DNA of 64,000 nucleotides. Origin: Diphasiastrum complanatum (taxonomy: Eukaryota; Streptophyta; Lycopodiopsida; Lycopodiales; Lycopodiaceae). This document shows, in pieces, positions 11,906-22,319 of the stretch. Location: assembly GCA_029204225.1 (NCBI GenBank), contig CM055110.1, positions 15,224,609-15,288,608 on the forward strand, in the 5' to 3' direction. Both the position numbers and the translations under genes were made by a program. Each line of letters starts with the position of its first letter. Position 1 is the first letter of the stretch. The notes under the pieces are model-generated. The model saw nothing but the letters and a program-made list of their open reading frames with translations, was not told the origin of the DNA and searched no databases.

Positions 11906-13289
11906 CTGTATGTATGTGTATGTGTGTATGTGTGTGTGTAAAAAACCTAACGACCATACATAATTCATCCATGCTTTTTTTATAGTTTCAGAAATTGAAA
12001 ACTAATAGCATAATGTGTTGTTTTCATGTAATGATAAATAAATTAGAAATCTACAGACATGTGATTATATGTGTAGTTGTGTTAATAGTCTACAACCATT
12101 ATGATCCTAGCAACTTGGAAAAGCAAATATTGAAGTACAATAATTCTATTTACGAGATAAAATTTATAAATAAATGAAGTCTACTTTTAAGATTTTTAGT
12201 TAGCTTTATAACATAATAGCAGTATTCCATAAATGCCCTAAAAAAGTTTGAAGACTTTATGTTGTTAGGTGTTGTACTGCTTTATAATTATCATACATAT
12301 TTGTTTGTCTTACAAATATTAAGTTACAAATACGTACGTACAGACCAATTCGAAAGACATACATTATGTCCATATTTTCATTCTATTTTACACTGCTTTT
12401 GGAAGTCGTGATCCGAACTTGTAGTTCCTAAGTTCCATTTATGTTTATTTGCAGGTGCTGTTGCCGGTACCCCCATACACCTGTTTCTGAATTTTCAATC
12501 TTCTTGCTTTTCAACATGGTTGTTAAATCAGTGATAAACTTAAATACACAATCCGAATTTATAAAACATTTTCCAGAAAACACATATTTTTGTAGTATTT
12601 GCATTTCTTACTAATTTCCAAAAGCAACCACATGAATTAAGACAACTTATTATAGAACTTTTTACGAATTCCATAAATACGGTTGATACAGATGCAGTTT
12701 GGTGGGAAAACAATTTCTTTTCAAATAAAACTTTTACAACACTGCACAGAAATATTCTCGATAGAAATATGTATATTGATAACATACTAAATATAACTCC
12801 GACATGTATATATTATGATACATTTTGTCTATTTCGGTTAGCAAAACTATTAACATACGAAATCTGTATACGACAATTTAATCTAACATCTCATAACATT
12901 ACTAATTATTCTGTATGCATAAATAAAAACCATCTACGCATAACTATATTACTTGTCCTTACAGATCTACCACAAATTTATCCTTGCAAAACAAACGAAT
13001 GCGTGTTATTTCATAGTCCCGAAAATCACACTTCTGCATACAATTGGACAACGAACACGTTACACAATTTAGAAAGTTTCATGAGGTGCTGAAAAGGCAG
13101 AGAACCGCTATCCACATAAGCAATGCAATCCGCCAAGAGAGGGCGAAAGCTAGAGAAAGAAGACAAAGCAGGGGCGACAAGAGCCCAGCTCCCAAGAAAA
13201 GTTGCAGGTGCAGAAGAAACCGTAGAGAGAAGACCCACACCTCCAAAAAAAATGGGTAACCGAGCCTGGTTCCTGGCTGAAAGGGTCTC
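11649..13289. other. AT-rich intergenic DNA, no gene recognised
   Basis: No homology to a known protein is apparent. A TG-rich microsatellite lies at 11853-11938. Small open frames (for example 13044-13259) have no recognisable motif. Confidence 0.65.
11853..11938. repeat. (TG)n microsatellite, imperfect 3' half
   Basis: About 25 pure TG units followed by TG/TA interruptions. Confidence 0.95.
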
Positions 13290-13413
13290 CACCAAGTACA
13301 AGGCTATTGATCAGTGTTTAAGACTAATCTAGTTTTAGCAGGTTTTTGGTGCAAAAAGCTAGTATTGAAAGGGCGAGATGGTATCCTAGAATTGGTGAGG
13401 GGATTGTTTGGGG
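13290..13413 (+). mobile_element. Fragment of Copia A leader
   Basis: This stretch matches the reverse complement of 3718-3840 with few differences, including the shared run GGTGCAAAAAGCTAGTATTG. It is therefore an isolated leader piece of the Copia A family without LTR or coding sequence. It ends about 450 bp upstream of the TATA box of the first O-methyltransferase gene. Confidence 0.8.
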
Positions 13414-13835
13414 TATTTCCAATACAACATGAGCAAAGAGATAAATTTAATAATAAATGTGTTGCAAGGGCATGGCTTCCTGCACGTATAAGTCCATGGC
13501 CCAATGAGCACGCGAGCTACTTGTAAATAGAAATAATAGACTTGGACCCTTTGTAATCAAAATAAAACTTGAGGCCCAAAGTCATTTTAAAACTTAGAGT
13601 TTAAAGAACCTGGGCCCAAAAGGTGGGCAAAAACATCCATAATAAAGCTGTCAAAGGAAGAAAGAAGATGCAAAAAGTCCCGAGTAGGGAGAAAAGTCCG
13701 CAGCAGATAAGGATGTTGGACAAAGCAAAACTTTTATGCCCAATTCTACTTTTCAAGACTTTGAGGCTCAGCCACTCCGAGCAAAATATAATAAAAATGG
13801 CAAAATGTGCTTTACCCCTCACCTTCATGAGTCAT
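13414..13835. other. Upstream region of O-methyltransferase 1
   Basis: Non-coding. No element is recognised between the Copia leader fragment and the G-box at 13838. Confidence 0.5.
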
Positions 13836-13878
13836 GACACGTGAGCTATATCGAGAGAGCAAGGCCGCGCTATATAAG
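13836..13878 (+). promoter_or_regulatory. G-box and TATA box of O-methyltransferase 1
   Basis: A CACGTG G-box (13838-13843, within GACACGTGAG) lies about 30 bp upstream of TATATAAG (13871-13878). The ATG is 131 bp further on, after a pyrimidine-rich CTCCTC-type 5' leader (about 13949-13998). G-boxes are bound by bZIP and bHLH factors in plants; which one acts here is unknown. The duplicate gene has lost the TATA box at the matching place. Confidence 0.7.
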
Positions 13879-14008
13879 GAGGCTTTGCGCGCTCACAGCC
13901 AAACTACGACTGAGATAGAACACTCCTGTAGGTGACATCTCACGAGCTATCCTCCTCCTCCTCGTTCCCCTCCTCTCCTCCTCATTCCCCTCCTCGTCTG
14001 TGCTGCCT

Positions 14009-15589
14009 ATGGCGACATTAGCACCTGAAGATCGTTTTACGCTTCTTAGCGACCAATTAAAGGATCAACCTCAACCTCCGATCGCGACAACTGATAGTAA
14101 TGATGATCATCAGGTTACGCAGCAGCAATTCCTTGGGCAGGAGTTACTGTGGGACATAATCTTCGGCGGTGTCACTTCCCTCATCCTGAGAGCAGTGGTC
14201 ATGCTGGGAGTTCCGGAAATTCTTGCTCAGCAAGGCCCTGGTGCATCGCTATCTGTTGCGCAGATTGCTGCTAAGCTGCCTAATTGTGCCCATCCCAATG
14301 TCGGTGCTCTTGAACACATCCTCAAATATATGGCAAGGAGGGGGGTTTTTCGGCTGAGTGGGTCGGATGAGGAGCCACAGTATGGCTTGAATGATGTTTC
14401 GCGTTGGCTTGCTGGGAACGTTGGCAATGTGTCTCCAATTCTGCTTCTTCATACTCATGAAGTGTACATGGCGACCTGGAATCACCTGCATGAAGCCGTG
14501 TTAGAGAACTGCCTCCCGTTTGAGAGAGTTACTGGGAAGCCCTTCTTCGAATATGCTAGGGAGCATCCAGCTTTTAGCAGCAATATCAACGATTTTATGA
14601 TGTGCTATTCCAAGGGTGTGATGGCAGTAGTACTCAAACACTACAAGGGATTCGATGATCTGAAGTCCATAGTTGATGTGGGTGGTGGTGTTGGCACAGC
14701 TTTGAGTGAAATTGTGCGTGTTTATCCGCAATTGAAGGCTATCAATTTTGATCAGCCGCATGTTGTGGCGAATGCTCCTAGAATACCTGGTAAGAACTTG
14801 GAATGGTCCACAAGCTGCTGCAGGTTGGAGGTTTTAAGTTTAGTTCTTTAAGCATGTGCATTGGTCACCACTGTTTGTTTGGCTAACCTGCAAAGTATGA
14901 ATCTGAAAGAGATCGAGAACCCACATTCTCTAAATCTTTAAGAGTTGATAGATCATCAAAATTATGCTGTAAATGCTTAACTCTTTTTTCTTGCCTGCTT
15001 AGGAGTGGAGCATGTAGGAGGAGATATGTTCGATAATGTGCCATCAGCGGATGGAGTGTTTATTAAGGTCAGTAAAAGGCTATCAGTGCTACTAAGTTAT
15101 AAGATTCTCAAGACAAATATAAGAATTTGCCTAACCAACCGACACTGCTCTCTCTCTTAGAATTCCAGATATCTTCACTCAACTTCTACCGTGCTAGACG
15201 TGGTTTTGAATATCACTTAGTTCAATAGAATGTGACTGTGGTACATTTGCTGCTTCTTTCTATAGAATACACTCGTCGATTGGGATGATGAGAAGTGCAT
15301 CAAAGTTCTGCAAAATTGTTACAAGACGTTGTTGTCCAAGAGCGGAAAGATCATGGTCGTGGAGACTATTCTCAAATCCTGTGCAAAGAACCCCAAATCC
15401 TGCACTAAGAAGGGCTTTTTTGAGAAACTCGCAGAAATTGTGGATGTCAGCATGCTTGCCTTCACCGATGGAGGCACGAGCAGATCAGAAATTCAGTGGC
15501 GAAATTTGCTCGCTGCGGCTGGATTTACTGAAATTAAGAGTTTCGAGTTGCCTGAAGCAATCGTGATCATTGAAGCAAATGCGAAGTAA
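14009..15589 (+). CDS. Plant-type SAM-dependent O-methyltransferase, three exons (14009-14789, 15003-15067, 15266-15589)
   Basis: The joined exons give 389 residues, a usual length for plant small-molecule O-methyltransferases. Introns are GT-AG: phase 1 at 14790-15002 and phase 0 at 15068-15265; exon 2 is only 65 bp. The start ATG follows an in-frame GTG at 14000 and matches the duplicate (MATLAPE). Residues about 44-115 form the dimerisation/winged-helix domain (GQELLWDIIFGG, ILKYMARRGVF). The methyltransferase domain has the SAM motif VDVGGGVG at 222-229, FDQPHV at 247, GGDMF in exon 2 and VVET with Glu315. In COMT-type enzymes the catalytic His sits in LHDWSDE; here the segment is LVDWDDE, with Val286 in that place, and the second bracketing Glu (GGKERT in COMT) is Ser354. 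The fold and SAM site look intact, so a protein is likely made, but the substrate and even methyl transfer by the usual His base are uncertain. AATAAA overlaps the stop codon. Confidence 0.88.
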
Positions 15590-16320
15590 TAAACTCGTCG
15601 TCAGACTTTCCATAGTTATACGATGAATCAATCTCATTAACTAGAGTGACGCCGAGCTTATTCATAAGGATTATTAGCCGTCATCGTAGGCAATAGCATC
15701 TTTCGGGTTGGTCTCAAGAATATGTTTAGATATTTAAAAGCTTGACTTTATATGATAGATGATGAATGGTAAGCACTTAAAAGTCTTGGACAAACAATTA
15801 AATAATAGTTGATGCAACATGAGGCATGAGGTCAAGCAACCTCAACATGAGTATTTAATATAAAAATACCATGAGTATTTAATATTAACATACTTTTTTG
15901 CAAATGCCAGCCTTGCGATAAGTGTAATGATTGTGATGTCAGCTTAGCTTATAATTGGTACTACATACTATTATAATAGATACATTTGCTATAAAGTGAG
16001 CTACATGCATTCGTGTGCCAATTTGACAATTTTACTCTTATGTTATGTCACTTGAGTTGTTCTACACAAACGTCAATTGATTTATCACTTCTAAGTTATA
16101 ACAATTTGCATGCACACACATTACATTTCTTGGTTTTAATAGTACTAGAGTCTCACCTCTGGAGTCAAGTCGTCGTACAACTATCATCACTCCACTCAAT
16201 TGATGCATGACTTTTGGCTTGACTTTTAGCTTACATCGATCTACACGCATAAAAGCATGCACATTGCACATTTTTAATTTTGAGACTAGAGTGTTTCCTC
16301 TTGAGTTGTTGCGTTTGTGA
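15590..16320. repeat. Downstream part of the duplicated unit, with degenerate tandem repeat
   Basis: This 3' flank matches the flank of the second gene at 20125-20895. From 16051 it holds about two and a half degenerate units of roughly 110-140 bp, starting near CTTGAG at 16051, 16158 (diverged) and 16310, each with a CATGCA-rich core and an ACTAGAGT motif near its end. It is non-coding. Confidence 0.75.
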
Positions 16321-16354
16321 ACATGTTTAGTATTTTACATTGATTTAAGATTTA

Positions 16355-16430
16355 AGATTTGAGAGAGAGAGAGAGAGAGGTTTCGGAGAGAGGAAGTGTG
16401 TATGTGTTGTGTTTTGCATTTTGAATTTAA

Positions 16431-16478
<48 letters not shown>

Positions 16479-16562
16479 TGTGTGTGTGTGTGTTTTGTAT
16501 TATGCATTAGTTTAGGATATTGATAAATAAATAGTGTTTGATAAAATTTATATTGGATTTTT

Positions 16563-16593
<31 letters not shown>

Positions 16594-16595
16594 CT
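16355..16595. repeat. Cluster of (GA)n and (TG)n microsatellites
   Basis: Three GA tracts (about 16360-16379, 16434-16474 and 16563-16592) are spaced by similar unique sequence that mixes TGTGTG runs and TTTGATT-type stretches. This suggests the microsatellite plus flank was itself duplicated. Confidence 0.85.
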
Positions 16596-16619
16596 GTGCA
16601 TGTGTGCGAGTGTGTTTTG

Positions 16620-17018
16620 ATTAAGATTTATAGTAGTAGATGACTAGATAGTGTTTGATGGTAATTGTATGTTTGAATTTGCTTATAATAATGGTTCAAT
16701 TGTGTAATATAGTGTTATTTTTTAATTGCTTGTGCATGTGACAAGAATATTAAAAAAAAAAAGAGCAAACGTTTAAAGAGCAAGCAATTGCACGTTTGCA
16801 CTTAAGCTTCGAGTGAGTTTACCGGTGAGTTTATGTTGTTTCAATTTGTTTTATTATTAGAATACGTTATCTAACATAATAAAAAATTAAATGTAATTCA
16901 TAATTTTCATTTTGTTCAAAGCAATATCGTATTTTATCGCATACACTGGCAATTAATTAATATGCAAAGGTGAAATGTAGATAATTAAAATCCCCAATCC
17001 TAGGAAGGTGTGTAGCCC
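16620..17018. other. AT-rich non-coding DNA
   Basis: I see no gene or clear repeat here. Confidence 0.5.
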
Positions 17019-17420
17019 TTACTCTTCTCTCGTTAAAAGCGAGGATCTAATAAAGCATTTGTCGTTAGTCTCGTAATCGACTTCATAAATATGTTGCAAT
17101 GTGCCGACATAGTCTAGGTCGCCCGAAATGACATTAGGGTCCCTCGCACTAGAACGACTCTCTTGTTGAAAGTTGGCCATTATACCACAATCATATGTAC
17201 GTCCTTTGTTGTCAACTCTCTCAACACGGTAATGGTGTCCATATGCCCACATGGCAGTGTATGATGTATACTAAAACACAAAAAAAAAAAAAACAAATGT
17301 GTGTAATTAAAAATACTATTCATATATTTAGTACAAAAATAAAACTTCACATAAATATTATTACACTAACCTTCCATCCACATTCGCGAACAAATTGTTT
17401 ATATTGAATCTCATGTTAAT
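17019..17420 (-). pseudogene. CACTA-transposon-associated (DUF4216-like) fragment
   Basis: On the minus strand, 17252-17019 reads HHYRVERVDNKGRTYDCGIM, then RDPN, and SGDLDYVGTLQHIYEVDYET. This resembles the pattern in DUF4216 proteins of CACTA (En/Spm) elements, where a TQNSG(I/V)M segment is followed by DYYGVL..IIELDY. Minus-strand sequence at about 17420-17372 (HEIQYKQFVRECGWK) followed by GTTAGT may be an upstream exon of the same protein. No transposase core or CACTA termini were seen. The assignment rests on remembered family patterns. Confidence 0.5.
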
Positions 17421-18440
17421 GACTTTTTGGCAATGTCGATAGTAATCTCTTTATGAAATGTTTGGCTTGACATAGGTAGCAATGAATTTGGAAACGATGA
17501 TTTTTGCATCTTTCGCGCTTCTTAAAGAGGCTACCAGATTAGTTGCCCTTCGAGACAATTTGTCTTTTTTATTATAAGTCTTTTGTATAAAGTTCTTAAT
17601 CTATGGGTACCACTCTGAAGGTTTTTTTAAAAAAAGGCTAATTCATCGCCCCTAATTACAATAACAATAAAAAAACCTTTTTCATGGATCTCTTATTCAA
17701 CATGATTGGCTCATTTGATTAGTTGGCATCAAAATTTTCTTTGATCCCAAGTTCAAGTCACCCTTGGAATTTAAATTTTGGAAAGCAAGATGCATTTCAT
17801 GGCTCTCTTACTAGATCACAAATCAAAATTAGTATTACAAATATCTAAAATAAAATCTGTTCATTAAATTCTTGTCTTTGGGCACCTCCGAAATATAAAA
17901 TCCTTGCTTTTATTAAAAATGATGGGAAAATCCATGATCATACAAGAAGATTAAAGAATTACTCAAAACCAACTGCCTTATGTAAATCACTAACTAAAAT
18001 AGATCCAGTAATAGGTAATGCAAGAAGTTTTGAAGAAGCCGCTCCTGCAAACTGAGCTCGTCAAAGAATTGAAAGCGCTTGTGAATGTTGTAATGCAACA
18101 AAAATACGTTGACGATAGAAAGAAACAATGACGGATGGTAAGGTAATGCTTTGTCCTTGGCGCTTCACCATAAGCTTTGCACATAAAAATAAAAAATTAT
18201 TAAATTTCTTCTAAAAACAACCACAATAAAACATATTCTTCCAAATTAATAAAACTTATAGGTAGGGACCACAATGAAAAAATTGCACTTTTTTAAAGCG
18301 AACTTGTACGGATCTCAAAGAAATTGCACTAGTTATTGATAGGGACCATAATGAAGAAATTGTAATGTTCTTAAAACACAATAAAATCTTCGCAGATATT
18401 CGACAGCGACCGTCTATCAATCGAGTGAGACGCACACTGT
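17421..18440. other. Non-coding DNA between the O-methyltransferase copies
   Basis: No gene is recognised. The minus strand around 17590-17440 has a short frame (SRRATNLVASLRSAKDAKII) that could belong to the neighbouring transposon relic. A short motif, TAGGGACCAtAATGAA followed by AAATTG, is repeated near 18265 and 18340. Confidence 0.5.
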
Positions 18441-18442
18441 GC

Positions 18443-18475
18443 GAGCGCCCTATCTTAAAAACAAGCTTTGCGCGG
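18443..18475 (+). promoter_or_regulatory. Decayed core promoter of O-methyltransferase 2
   Basis: The stretch CGCCCTATCTTAAAAACAAG followed by CTTTGCGCGGTCAGTG aligns with CGCGCTATATAAGGAGG followed by CTTTGCGCGCTCACAG upstream of gene 1. The TATATAA of gene 1 is TATCTTAA here, and no G-box is seen nearby. Core promoter activity is probably reduced or lost. Confidence 0.6.
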
Positions 18476-18551
18476 TCAGTGCTCCAGAACAGTGAGGACT
18501 CCGCCTCCTCCTCCCCCTCCTCCGACCTCGTCGGTGCGGCGGCTGCTGCCT

Positions 18552-20124
18552 ATGGCGACATTAGCACCTGAAGGTCCTATTACGCTTCTTAGCGACAAAA
18601 AAGATCGACCTCAACCTGCAACAATTGATGGGCAGGAGTTACTGCGGGAGATAACCTTCGGGGGTATCACTTCCCTCATCCTCAGAGCAGTGGTCGTGCT
18701 GGGAGTTCCGGAAATTCTTGCTCGGCAAGGTCCTGGTGCATCGCTCTCTGCTGCGCAGATTGCTGCTAGGCTGCCTAATTGTGCACATCCCAATGTCGGT
18801 GCTCTTGATTGCATCCTCAAGTATATGGCAAGGAGGAACGTTTTTCAGTTGATTGGCTCGGATGAGGAGCCACAGTATGGCTTGAATGATGTTTCGCGTT
18901 GGCTTGTTGGGAACGTTGGGAATGTGTCTCCAATTCTGCTTCTTCATACTCATGAAGTGCACATGGCGGCCTGGAATCACCTGCACGAAGCCGTGTTAGA
19001 GAACTGCGTCGCGTTTGGGAGACTTACTGGGAAGCCCGTGTTCGAATATGCTAGGGAACATCCAGATTACAGCAGGACTATCAATGATTTTATGATGTGC
19101 TATTCTAAGGGTATGATGGCAGTAGTACTCGAACACTACAAGGGATTCGATGATCTGAAGTCAATAGTTGATGTGGGTGGTAATGTTGGCACAGCTTTGA
19201 GTGAAATTCTGCGTGTTTATCCGCATCTGAAGGCTATCAAATTTGATCAGCCGCATGTTGTGGCGAATGCTCCTAGAATATCTGGTAAGAACTTGGAATG
19301 GTCCTCCAGAAGCTGCCGCCGGTTGGAGGTTTCAATTTTAGTTCGTTAAGAACTTAAGCATATACATTGGTCACTATTGTTTTTTTGGTTAACCTGCAAA
19401 GTATCAATACGATGTTTAAATCGTTTAGAGATCATCAAAATTATGCTCTTACTAATGCTAATTAATTCTTATTTCTTGCCTGCTTAGGAGGGAGCATGTA
19501 GGAGGAGATATGTTCGACAATGTGCCATCAGCGGATGGAGTCTTTATTAAGGTCTGTAAGGCGCTAAGATGCTTACCCCAGTTTTTTCTCTACATCTGAA
19601 TGGAGAGAAAAGGCTGTCAGTGTTAATTAGTTAAGTTATGTAGTTATTAAGACAAAGATAAGAATATGTTTAACCACAACACTGCTCTCTCTTAGAATTC
19701 CAGATTATCTTCCCTCAGACTCTACTGTGCTAGACGTGGTTTTGAATATTACTGAGTTCATTAGAATCTCACTGTGGTAAATTTGCTGCTTCTTTTGATA
19801 GAATATATTTGTCGATTGGGATGATGAGAAGTGCATCAAAATTCTGCAAAATTGTTACAAGACGTTGTTGCCGAGGAGCGGAAAGATCATGGTCGTGGAG
19901 AACATTGTCAAATCCTGTGCAAAGAACCCCAAATCCTGCACAAAGAAGGGCTTCTTTGAGAGAATCGCAGAAGTTTTGGATGTCAGCATGCTTGCCTTCA
20001 CCGACGGAGGCACGACTAGATCAGAAAATCAGTGGCGAGATTTGCTTGCTGCGGCTGGATTACCGAGATTAAGATTTTCGAGGTGCCTCAATCAGTCGTG
20101 ATCATTGAAGCAAATGCCAAGTAA
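18552..20124 (+). pseudogene. O-methyltransferase 2, tandem copy with two frameshifts (18552-19284, 19488-19551, 19802-20124)
   Basis: This copy is closely similar to gene 1 in all three exons and both introns. Exon 1 (244 codons plus one base) is open but shorter near the N terminus, lacking a Gln/Asp-rich stretch, and the SAM motif reads VDVGGNVG, with Asn211 for the middle glycine. Exon 2 lacks one base relative to gene 1 (GAGGGAGC versus GAGTGGAGC), so joining exons 1 and 2 gives a TAG at 19499-19501. No alternative AG acceptor restores the frame. Exon 3 lacks a second base near 20061 (GGATTACC versus GGATTTACT) and would end early. The Val in place of catalytic His is shared (FVDWDDE). 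A truncated 248-residue product is the most it could make. Assembly error is possible but would have to occur twice. Confidence 0.85.
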
Positions 20125-21055
20125 TAAGCTCGTCATCAGAATTTGCATAGTTATAAGATGAATCAATCTCTTTAACTAGACTGAAGCTGAGCCTATTCAT
20201 AAGGATGCTTAGCCTGCAGCGTGTTGGCCTTGCCCAATACTATGTGTTCGGGTTTGTGAAGGTTGGCTATATATAATAAGATTTTAAGTGATTTCAATTC
20301 TTATAAACATATATATATATAAATAATAATTCATGCAAAGTGAGCCATGAGGTCAAGCAACCTAAATATGAATATTTATGAATAAACATAAACACTATTA
20401 GTATTAACATACTTTTTTTGCAAAATCACCCTTGCGAGGAGTGGTGTGTTGTACATCCTAGTTGCAATGTGCTTTTTTTCTCATACGATAGACATTTAGT
20501 TTTTGATGAGAAAATGATTGTCATGTCAACTTAGCTTATAATTGTTACCAACTATGAGGTACTACATACTATTATAATAAATACATCCATCATAAAGCGA
20601 GTTCAATGCATTCATGCCAATTTGAAAATGTTGCTCTTATATTTTGTCACTTGAGCCATTGTACACAAGCCTCGATGGATGCATCACTTATAAGTTATAG
20701 TGACATGCATGCATGCCCATTGCACTTTCTGGTTTTGAGAGTACTAGAGTCTCTTATCTAGAGTCGTTGTACAACTATTATCACTCCACTCAATAAATGC
20801 AAGACTTTTAACTTATGTCAATCTACATGCATGAATGCATGCACATTCCACATTTTACTCTTGAGACTAGAGTGTTGTCTCTTGAGTTATTGTATTCAAG
20901 CCTCAATATATGACTTATAGTGATTTGCATGACTGCACACTTTTTTGTTTAGATGAGGGTCTTATCTCTTGAGTCATCATACAAGTATCATTGCTCAAGC
21001 CTCAATCAGGACTTTAAACTTACAATGATCTACATGCATGGATGCACATTGCACA
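20125..21055. repeat. Downstream flank of copy 2 with degenerate tandem repeat
   Basis: The flank first matches 15590-16320. From about 20650 to 21055 it holds four degenerate units of about 90-125 bp, starting near CTTGAG at 20651, 20758 (as CTAGAG), 20881 and 20969. Each carries an ACAAGCCTCAAT-like segment, a GATCTACATGCATG-like core and a CACATTGCAC box. Copy 1 has only the first two and a half, so the array has expanded or contracted since duplication. Confidence 0.75.
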
Positions 21056-21350
21056 ATGAATACTTTCTCAGCTTTGGTTCTAACTTGTGAAAGGCATGTC
21101 TACAAAAAAGAAAATGGTGCCTTGACTACTGATATTCCTACCCTCACCGAACCCCCTCTCTTGTCTCATCCATTGATTTTTATTGATGACCTTGATGAAG
21201 ATAGTGCTGTGATGATAATAAGGATTGTCGAATGGCCTTGAAGTAAACATTACAATTTGTAGAGCTTGGTTTGAATCCTTGTTCGATAAGGAAAGAGTTG
21301 ATTAGATGAAACCTACAATAACATATGATAGTAGTAATCAGATAGAAAGT
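21056..21350. other. Short non-coding stretch
   Basis: Nothing recognised between the tandem repeat and the next Copia relic. Confidence 0.5.
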
Positions 21351-21353
21351 GCT

Positions 21354-22050
21354 TGACTAATGATACTACCATCTACTTTGTACTTGATCTTGAAGATCCA
21401 CTTGTAATTGATAATCTTTTTGCCAGCAGGCAGCTTAGTGATAGTCCAAGTGTTGTTCTTGATCAACGAGTTGTGTTCTTTGTCCATAGCTTCCTTCAAG
21501 AGATCTGAATCAGCCTGTGATAGTGTTTCTACGACTGTGGTTGGCTCCTATGAAACATAGTGAGCATACTCATCAATGAATCCAACAGTTGTGTTCAAAT
21601 CCTTGTCGACCTTCTGGGAGGTGCTTCTCACTGTGAAATTTGATTGTGTGTCGGATGCTCCTGAGTTGCAGCTTCTTGATCTTCTTTTGAATTTGACTGT
21701 ATAGTCTGACTGCTCGAAGGTAATGAAATTGTATTTTGATATCTGGTTCTTTCCCTTAAAATCAATAAACTCATATTGACAAATGTAACATCCTTGCTAG
21801 TGAAAATTTTACAATTGTAGGATTATACAGTGGATAAATATCATTCAAAGAAGAATAACTGACAAAAATAGTTTCTATAGAATGCTCGTCTAGTATCTGT
21901 TTGTTCTCCTGCGGGACATGAGCATAGGCATTGCAACTAAAAATCTTAAATGCTTTAATAAAGTTTTGGATCCAATCCAAACTTCATAAGGAGTTTAGTT
22001 GTACATCAATTTTGCAAATAGGTTGCTTTTGAAACATAATGGTGCCAAAA
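21354..22050 (-). pseudogene. Copia relic: integrase C-terminal region and RT N terminus
   Basis: Minus-strand reading from 22010 to 21771 gives FKIFSCNAYAHVPQENKQIL and IFVSYSSLNDIYPLYNPTIV, the region after the Copia integrase core. At 21530-21354 it reads MDKEHNSLIKNNTW and YKWIFKIKYKVDGS, the start of the RVT_2 reverse transcriptase. Everything else is missing. It sits tail-to-tail with the plus-strand relic that follows. Confidence 0.75.
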
Positions 22051-22319
22051 GAATGTAGGCAAAGGCGCATTAGTGATCATGTATTTGGTGGATTCAACTA
22101 AGGTCCTATTCTTTCTCTATGATTATTTGTAACTGATAAATCTCTTATTTTTTTTGTCTAATAATTCAATACTTCATTGTTTGGCTATGAAATCGCTATA
22201 GTGCTAATGATTTCAAAGTTGGTTGCTCTAAGATTGACCGTGACTTTTGTCATTATGCTTTGTTTAATATTGATAGTCATAGTCATGCATTAGGAAAGGG
22301 GCCTGATGTGCTTGATAAG

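Noticed and set aside
13044-13526. Basic 60-90 codon frames upstream of the O-methyltransferase
   Set aside because: No motif, they overlap one another on both strands, and part of the region is a Copia leader fragment.
18365-18571. 68-codon frame overlapping the start of O-methyltransferase 2
   Set aside because: It is in another frame from the conserved coding sequence and is not conserved upstream of gene 1.
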